A DNA stretch of 50,687 nt, from contig CALQJI020000034.1 of NCBI GenBank assembly GCA_943330855.2, positions 1-50,687 of the forward strand, written 5' to 3'. A model generated the notes under the pieces. The model was not told where the DNA came from. It did not search any database and saw only the letters and a program-made list of their open reading frames with translations. The position numbers were made by a program, and so were the translations under genes. The DNA comes from Klebsiella pneumoniae (lineage in GTDB: Bacteria > Verrucomicrobiota > Verrucomicrobiia > Limisphaerales > SXTU01). Positions 45,538 to 50,687 of this stretch are shown here, piece by piece. Each line of letters starts with the position of its first letter. Position 1 is the stretch's first letter.

Positions 45538-48039
45538 TCAAAGCCACTTCACCCGCAGCACCTCCGGCGAGTTCGGCACCTCGAAGAGAATGACGCCGAG
45601 GGTCGGGTCGAACGCGCTTTCCACTCGCTTTCCGTTCACCCACACGCGATGCGCACGGCCTGCCGCCCGCACCACGACGCGCCACATCTGCACGCGACTC
45701 GCGAACGCACCCGTCGCCGCGCCCAGCAAGAGCTCGCGGTTCGTGCCACGGTCCAAGAACTCAATCTGCCGCATTAAAAACTCACCGCGTTCGCAGCCCA
45801 ACGACTCGCCGTCGTCCTCGTGCCACGTGAAGGAACTCCGGCCATGCGGCCAGACGTGGAGGTTCACCACCGAGTCAGGCTCGCTCGAAGTGAACTGGCG
45901 CGGCACAACCGTGGGCACCACCGCCCCCGCGCGCACGAACACCGGGATGTGTTCGGCAACAGCTTCCACGACGATGTGTTGCCCACCCTCAAAGAGCCCA
46001 CCGCTCCAAAAATCAAACCACAGCCCGCGCGGCAGATAAACGCTCCGCGCCGTCGCGCCGGGGCGGAGGATGGGCGCGATGAGGAGGCTTTCGCCGAGCA
46101 GAAACTGGTCGTCGCACGCAACACACGCGGGGTCGTTCGGATGGTGCCAGAGCAGCGGGCGCATGATGGGCGCGCCCGTGCGGTGAGCCTCGGCGAAGAG
46201 GCAGTTCAAGTACGGCAAAAGCTGGTAGCGTAGCGTTATGGCGTCACGGCACTGCGCCTCGACGCGGGGGCCGAACGCCCAGGGCTCCTGCGGGCGCGAG
46301 TCGTTGTTCGCGTGGTTGCGGAAGAACGGGGTGAAGGCCGCGAGCTGCGTCCAGCGCGTGAGGAGTTCGCCCGTGCAGTGGTCGAGGAAGCCCCCCACAT
46401 CCGCGCCGCAGAAGGCGACGCCACTAAGGCTGAGGTTCAGCAGCATCGGGATGGATTCGGCGAGGTGCTCCCAAGTGGAACTGTTGTCGCCGGTCCAGAC
46501 GGCGGCGTGGCGCTGGATGCCGGCGTAACCGGAGCGCGTGAGGATGAAGGGACGCTGGTCGGGGGCGGCGAGGAGTGCGCCGGCCCGCGAGGCGGCGGCC
46601 ATCGCGGAGCCGTAGAGGTTGTGGACCAGGGCGTGCGGCGTCTCGCAGTCGCAGGCTTCAGCCTGCGCGTCGGTCGGATTCGCAACCTGAAGGTTGCGAC
46701 TAGGGTGAACGCACTCATCCGGCAGCGTCTTCCCCGGCGTGTCGAAGAGCGCGGGTTCGTTCATGTCGTTCCAGATGCCGGCGAGGCCGAGGCGTTGGAA
46801 GGCGGCTTGTTCCTGCGCCCACCAGTGGCGGACGGGCGCGCTGAGGAAGTCGGGGAAACGGGATTTGCCGGGCCAGACCTTGCCGATGAAGTCGCGCTTG
46901 CCGCCGGGGGCTTTCACAAAGGCGCGTTGGGCCAGGCCGCGTTTCAGCACGCCGAACTTGGGGTCGTCCTTCACGCCGGGGTCCACGATGGCGATGGTCT
47001 TAAAGCCTTGCCTTGCGAGCTTCGCCAGCATCTCACGCGGGCGAGGGAAGCTCTTGCCGAAGGTGAAGACGCGGTGCTCATCCATGTGGTGGATGTCGAG
47101 ATGCAGCACGTCGCAAGGAATCTCGCGGCGGCGGAACTCGCGGGCGATGCGCTCCAACTCCGCGCGGCTACCGTAGCTGTAACGGGATTGGTGGTAGCCC
47201 AGCGCCCAGCGCGGCGGCAGCGGGATGCGCCCGGTCAGCTCGGTGAAGCGCGCGACGACAGCGGCGGGCGTGGGGCCGAGGAAGAGGTAGAGCGAGCCAT
47301 CGCCCGTGCCGGCGGCTGGAAGCCGCCACTCCATGCTGCTGGACGCAACCGACGGCGGCTGAAAGCCGCCGGCACGGGATGCGGCACGGAGGCGAAACTC
47401 AGTCGGCGCGGTGCAGCCGATGTCCCAAGTCTGGCGGGCGGGGTTGTCCCAGAAGAGCCCCCCTGCTCTGCCCTCGCGCAGCGACAGCGCGAAGGGAATG
47501 GAGACGTAGAGATTGCGGAGGCTGGGGTGGATGCAGGAGGCGTGTCCGAGCACGTCGGCGTTCCAGAACTCGCGGATGAGGCCGCGCTTGTTGAGCGGGC
47601 CGGTGGACTCGCCGAGGCCGAAGATGCGTTCTCCCTCGGCGAGTTGGAGGGTGAGTTGCGGCTGGGCGGCAATGCAGGAGAAGTCCGAGCAGCGGAAGAC
47701 TTCGAGGCCCGTGTGGTCGTGGAGGGTCCACGCGCCGGTGCGGCGGTTCAGGGAGAATTTGCCGGCCGCAGTCGTGAGCACGACCCGCCCGGTAGGGTAA
47801 GACTCCGTCGAACCCCATTTGCCGACGGAGGAGGCGCGAGCGGAGCGAGTTTCTTGGTCGGGTGTGACCTTGCCCGAGATGCTCGCCGCGCTGCGCTCGA
47901 GATGGGGCTCGATAGAGTCACGCCCTACCGGGCTGCCGACACGCAGTCGCAGCACCTCCGGCGCGAGCGCGGTGAGTTCGATGGGGGTTTTTCCAAGGCG
48001 AAAGGAAACCGACGGCCCCGTTGGTTGCATTTGTTTCAT
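45538..48039 (-). CDS. GH31 family alpha-glucosidase-like glycosidase with three in-frame repeats
   Basis: 833 residues from the ATG at 48039. Core GH31 features: FGLGESTGPLNKRG, the substrate region PPRWALGYHQSRYSYGS, DVLHLDIHHMD, the nucleophile Asp in GIWNDMNEP, the acid/base Asp in WTGDNSSTWEHL, and C-terminal beta domains. It acts on alpha-linked glucosides or xylosides; the exact sugar is not predictable, and no signal peptide is evident. Three different palindromic DNA elements are read through: element A (about residues 38-84), the AGGFQPP palindrome, and a copy of the murF RNLQVAN element inside the catalytic domain after DECVHPS. The catalytic acids remain. Confidence 0.92.
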   Translation of the reverse strand: MKQMQPTGPSVSFRLGKTPIELTALAPEVLRLRVGSPVGRDSIEPHLERSAASISGKVTPDQETRSARASSVGKWGSTESYPTGRVVLTTAAGKFSLNRRTGAWTLHDHTGLEVFRCSDFSCIAAQPQLTLQLAEGERIFGLGESTGPLNKRGLIREFWNADVLGHASCIHPSLRNLYVSIPFALSLREGRAGGLFWDNPARQTWDIGCTAPTEFRLRAASRAGGFQPPSVASSSMEWRLPAAGTGDGSLYLFLGPTPAAVVARFTELTGRIPLPPRWALGYHQSRYSYGSRAELERIAREFRRREIPCDVLHLDIHHMDEHRVFTFGKSFPRPREMLAKLARQGFKTIAIVDPGVKDDPKFGVLKRGLAQRAFVKAPGGKRDFIGKVWPGKSRFPDFLSAPVRHWWAQEQAAFQRLGLAGIWNDMNEPALFDTPGKTLPDECVHPSRNLQVANPTDAQAEACDCETPHALVHNLYGSAMAAASRAGALLAAPDQRPFILTRSGYAGIQRHAAVWTGDNSSTWEHLAESIPMLLNLSLSGVAFCGADVGGFLDHCTGELLTRWTQLAAFTPFFRNHANNDSRPQEPWAFGPRVEAQCRDAITLRYQLLPYLNCLFAEAHRTGAPIMRPLLWHHPNDPACVACDDQFLLGESLLIAPILRPGATARSVYLPRGLWFDFWSGGLFEGGQHIVVEAVAEHIPVFVRAGAVVPTVVPRQFTSSEPDSVVNLHVWPHGRSSFTWHEDDGESLGCERGEFLMRQIEFLDRGTNRELLLGAATGAFASRVQMWRVVVRAAGRAHRVWVNGKRVESAFDPTLGVILFEVPNSPEVLRVKWL
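46647..46701. repeat. Palindromic element, RNLQVAN family, in the GH31 gene
   Basis: Arms AGTCGCAGGCTTCAGCCTGCG and CGCAACCTGAAGGTTGCGACT, with a 13-base centre. The arms differ from the murF copy (13431-13476) by one base each. The peptide reads RNLQVANPTDAQAEACDC in frame; the centre is longer by 9 bases (three codons), so the frame is kept. Confidence 0.92.
47303..47378. repeat. Nested palindrome (AGGFQPP type) in the GH31 gene
   Basis: Left arm CCCGTGCCGGCGGCTGGAAG (25 bp, ending CCGCC) and right arm mirrored at 47354-47378 with two mismatches. Each arm contains its own GGCGGCT...AGCCGCC hairpin. Read in frame: RAGGFQPPSV...RLPAAGTG. Confidence 0.9.
47788..47932. repeat. Element A copy 2: 145-bp palindromic repeat in the GH31 gene
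   Basis: Ends CCCGGTAGGGTAAGACTC and GAGTCACGCCCTACCGGG are inverted, with complementarity continuing inward (TCGAACCCCAT against ATGGGGCTCGA). The peptide VGRDSIEPHLERSAAS...GKWGSTESYPTG is in frame with the GH31 N-terminal domain. Confidence 0.92.
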
Positions 48040-48093
48040 CAGAGATTCCCCCGATGCCTCATCATTTCGAGTTCTGGTCGCGTTCGTGGAAAC

Positions 48094-48123
48094 GAAAAAG
48101 CCGCCGGCTCGCGCCGGCGGCTT
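48094..48123 (-). terminator. Rho-independent terminator of mdh
   Basis: On the minus strand AAGCCGCCGGC and GCCGGCGGCTT form an 11-bp stem with a 4-base loop, followed by a T-run (TTTTTC). It lies 15 bp after the mdh stop. Confidence 0.88.
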
Positions 48124-48138
48124 GAGAGTGAAGCAGCA

Positions 48139-49134
48139 TTAAGCCTTCGGCAGGAGGTCGGCCACGAGAGACTTCTCTTCCTTCAGTTCGTTCTCCGTCG
48201 CGGTGATTTTCGCGCGGCTGAACTCGTTGACGGGCAGGCCTTGCACAACTTCCCACTGTTTGCCGTCGGTGCGAATCGGGTAGCTGAACATCAGCCCCTT
48301 CTCGATGCCGTAGCTGCCGTCCGAGCAGACCGCGACGCTGAACCAATCGCCCGCCGCCGTGGGCGTGGTGAGGCGGCGGACGGTGTCCACCACGGCGTTG
48401 GCCGCGCTGGCGGCGCTGCTGAGGCCGCGCGCCTCGATGATGGCCGCACCGCGCTTCTGCACGATGCTGATGAAGTCCTTCTCCAGCCACTCGCGGTGCC
48501 CGATGACGTCGGTGACGGGGCGGTTCTGAATCTTCGCGTTGAAGAAGTCGGGATACATCGTGGAGCTGTGATTGCCCCAGATGGCCAGGTTGGTGATGCT
48601 CTCGACGGGCGCGCCGGCCTTCTTGGCGAGCTGGGTGCGGGCACGGTTTTCGTCGAGCGCGGTCATGGCGAAGAACTGCTCGCGGGGCACGCCGGCGGCG
48701 CTGTTCATCGCGATGAGGGAGTTCGTGTTGCAGGGGTTGCCGACGACCAGCGTGCGGACGTCGCGCGCGGCGTTCTTGGCGATAGCCGCGCCCTGGCCGG
48801 TGAAGATTTTGCCGTTCGCGGTGAGCAAGTCTTTGCGCTCCATGCCGGGGCCGCGCGGACGGGCACCGACGAGCAGCGACCAGTTCACGCCACGGAAGCC
48901 TTCGTTCAAATCGCTCGTGGGCACGCAGCCTTTGAGCAGCGGAAACGCGCAGTCTTCCAGCTCCATGATGACGCCGCCGAGGGCCTTGAGGGCCTTCTCG
49001 TCGGGGACTTCGATGAGGTGGAGGATGACGGGTTGGCTCGGTCCGAACATCGCGCCGGAGGCGATGCGGAAGAGGAGGGAGTAGCCGATTTGGCCGGCAG
49101 CGCCGGTGATGGCAACACGAATGGGTTGGTTCAT
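48139..49134 (-). CDS. mdh: Malate dehydrogenase
   Basis: NAD-dependent oxidation of malate to oxaloacetate in the citric acid cycle. 331 residues from the ATG at 49134 ([17 protein letters not shown]); a much longer frame upstream is not real. Motifs: NAD site [11 protein letters not shown], the substrate Arg in [29 protein letters not shown], the catalytic His in [12 protein letters not shown], and the C-terminal [10 protein letters not shown]. It belongs to the class with an N-terminal GAAGQIGY motif. Single gene with its own terminator. Confidence 0.96.
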   Translation of the reverse strand: MNQPIRVAITGAAGQIGYSLLFRIASGAMFGPSQPVILHLIEVPDEKALKALGGVIMELEDCAFPLLKGCVPTSDLNEGFRGVNWSLLVGARPRGPGMERKDLLTANGKIFTGQGAAIAKNAARDVRTLVVGNPCNTNSLIAMNSAAGVPREQFFAMTALDENRARTQLAKKAGAPVESITNLAIWGNHSSTMYPDFFNAKIQNRPVTDVIGHREWLEKDFISIVQKRGAAIIEARGLSSAASAANAVVDTVRRLTTPTAAGDWFSVAVCSDGSYGIEKGLMFSYPIRTDGKQWEVVQGLPVNEFSRAKITATENELKEEKSLVADLLPKA

Positions 49135-49290
49135 AAGTTCAAACTGCGACTGGAGTATGGGAAGTGTGTGGAGGTGTGGCAAGCGCGGGCTGACGGCCAA
49201 ACCAAGGCGCCGAGCGCATCTTGAAATGGGTCCACGACACGACGCTGACTCCATGTTTGCAATTTGTCGGGGCCGCTCAACAATACAACC

Positions 49291-50322
<1,032 letters not shown>

Positions 50323-50687
50323 TTAGGAAAGGGACGGTTTTTATAAAGGACGCAGGCGGGCATGAAAAGTGAACCGGGGCTTTCGCAGGGCGATCGAAAC
50401 GTGGGCACCGCACCGCTTTGTGAAAGATGGTTAGGCAACGGACGAGGGCCAACGGAGCCGCCGGGCTCAAGCAAAGCGAGCGGTTATTTGAACACGGCGG
50501 AGATGCTGCCGCCGCGGCGCTTGTGCGAGGGTGATTTTCCGCACGCGGCTTCGGGCTGTCAAAACTCTTTAGAAATGTCCCCTGTTTAACTCACGAGAGA
50601 ATGTCCCCTTTGTTGTTTGTTCTTCGTCTTCCACGGCTGGGGGTGCGGGACGCAGGGAGGCCGGAGCGTAGCGTAGGCTGACCGGAG
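50323..50687. other. Terminal non-coding region, possible mobile-element end
   Basis: No convincing gene; frames are short and low in coding character. Two direct copies of AATGTCCCCT (50574-50583 and 50600-50609), 26 bp apart, resemble motifs near the ends of insertion sequences. The window stops before any element body appears. Confidence 0.3.

Noticed and set aside
46312..49224. 970-residue plus-strand frame over GH31 and mdh
   Set aside because: Antisense shadow; crosses the mdh terminator and two well-supported genes.

Overview
The window is GC-rich bacterial chromosome. Its content suggests Verrucomicrobiota (Pedosphaera/Limisphaerales-like) or a close PVC relative: a complete FtsZ-based division cluster, a prepilin-like protein with an H...DG C-terminal motif, a Tat-exported SMP-30-like protein, a DUF4338-ISAs1 transposase remnant, and many palindromic or heptameric repeats read in frame inside genes. 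The phylum is inferred from gene content; no rRNA gene is present.

Layout. 1-1429: a gene end and a degenerate hybrid histidine kinase. 1470-21861: a 20-kb division and cell wall (dcw) cluster on the minus strand, in transcription order mraZ, unknown, rsmH, ftsL-like, 20-codon mini-ORF, ftsI, unknown, murE, two unknowns, murF, unknown small ORF, mraY, murD, a LysM gene, ftsW, murG, murB, ddl, ftsQ, ftsA, ftsZ. Genes are tightly packed, with several stop/start overlaps. murC is missing between murG and murB. Four TGGGN boxes in 10-bp phase lie upstream of mraZ and look like the MraZ operator. 22230-26915: queA, a RibD-C-type reductase, an alpha/beta hydrolase and a coiled-coil/TPR exported protein. 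27054-29663: a TerC-like membrane protein, a gene fragment and a decayed, truncated IS. 29664-35828: a divergent dihydropteroate-synthase-like protein, argJ, psd, ilvD, a GreA/B-like protein and a small lipoprotein. 35836-43091 (minus): prepilin-like protein, pnp with two S1 domains, rpsO, aat, ftsH. 43333-50322: dinG, a GH31 glycosidase, mdh and a Tat-exported SMP-30-like protein. The last 365 bp hold no convincing gene.

The most unusual signal is the set of repeats inside reading frames. A ~145-bp palindromic element with GGTAGGG...CCCTACC ends occurs twice, read in the same frame: in a small ORF before murE and in the GH31 gene. A second palindrome family occurs in murF and in the GH31 gene. 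Other palindromes lie in murF and GH31. Tandem 7-bp repeats interrupt or border murG (twice), queA, the reductase gene, argJ, dinG and aat, each with a different unit. Related palindromes sit between genes. The palindromes resemble in principle the Rickettsia palindromic elements, which also insert in frame; the heptamers recall cyanobacterial STRR repeats. I could not search databases, so novelty is untested.

Many starts were set downstream of the longest possible ORF using family N-termini, ribosome-binding sites and overlaps with neighbours; the individual entries state this.
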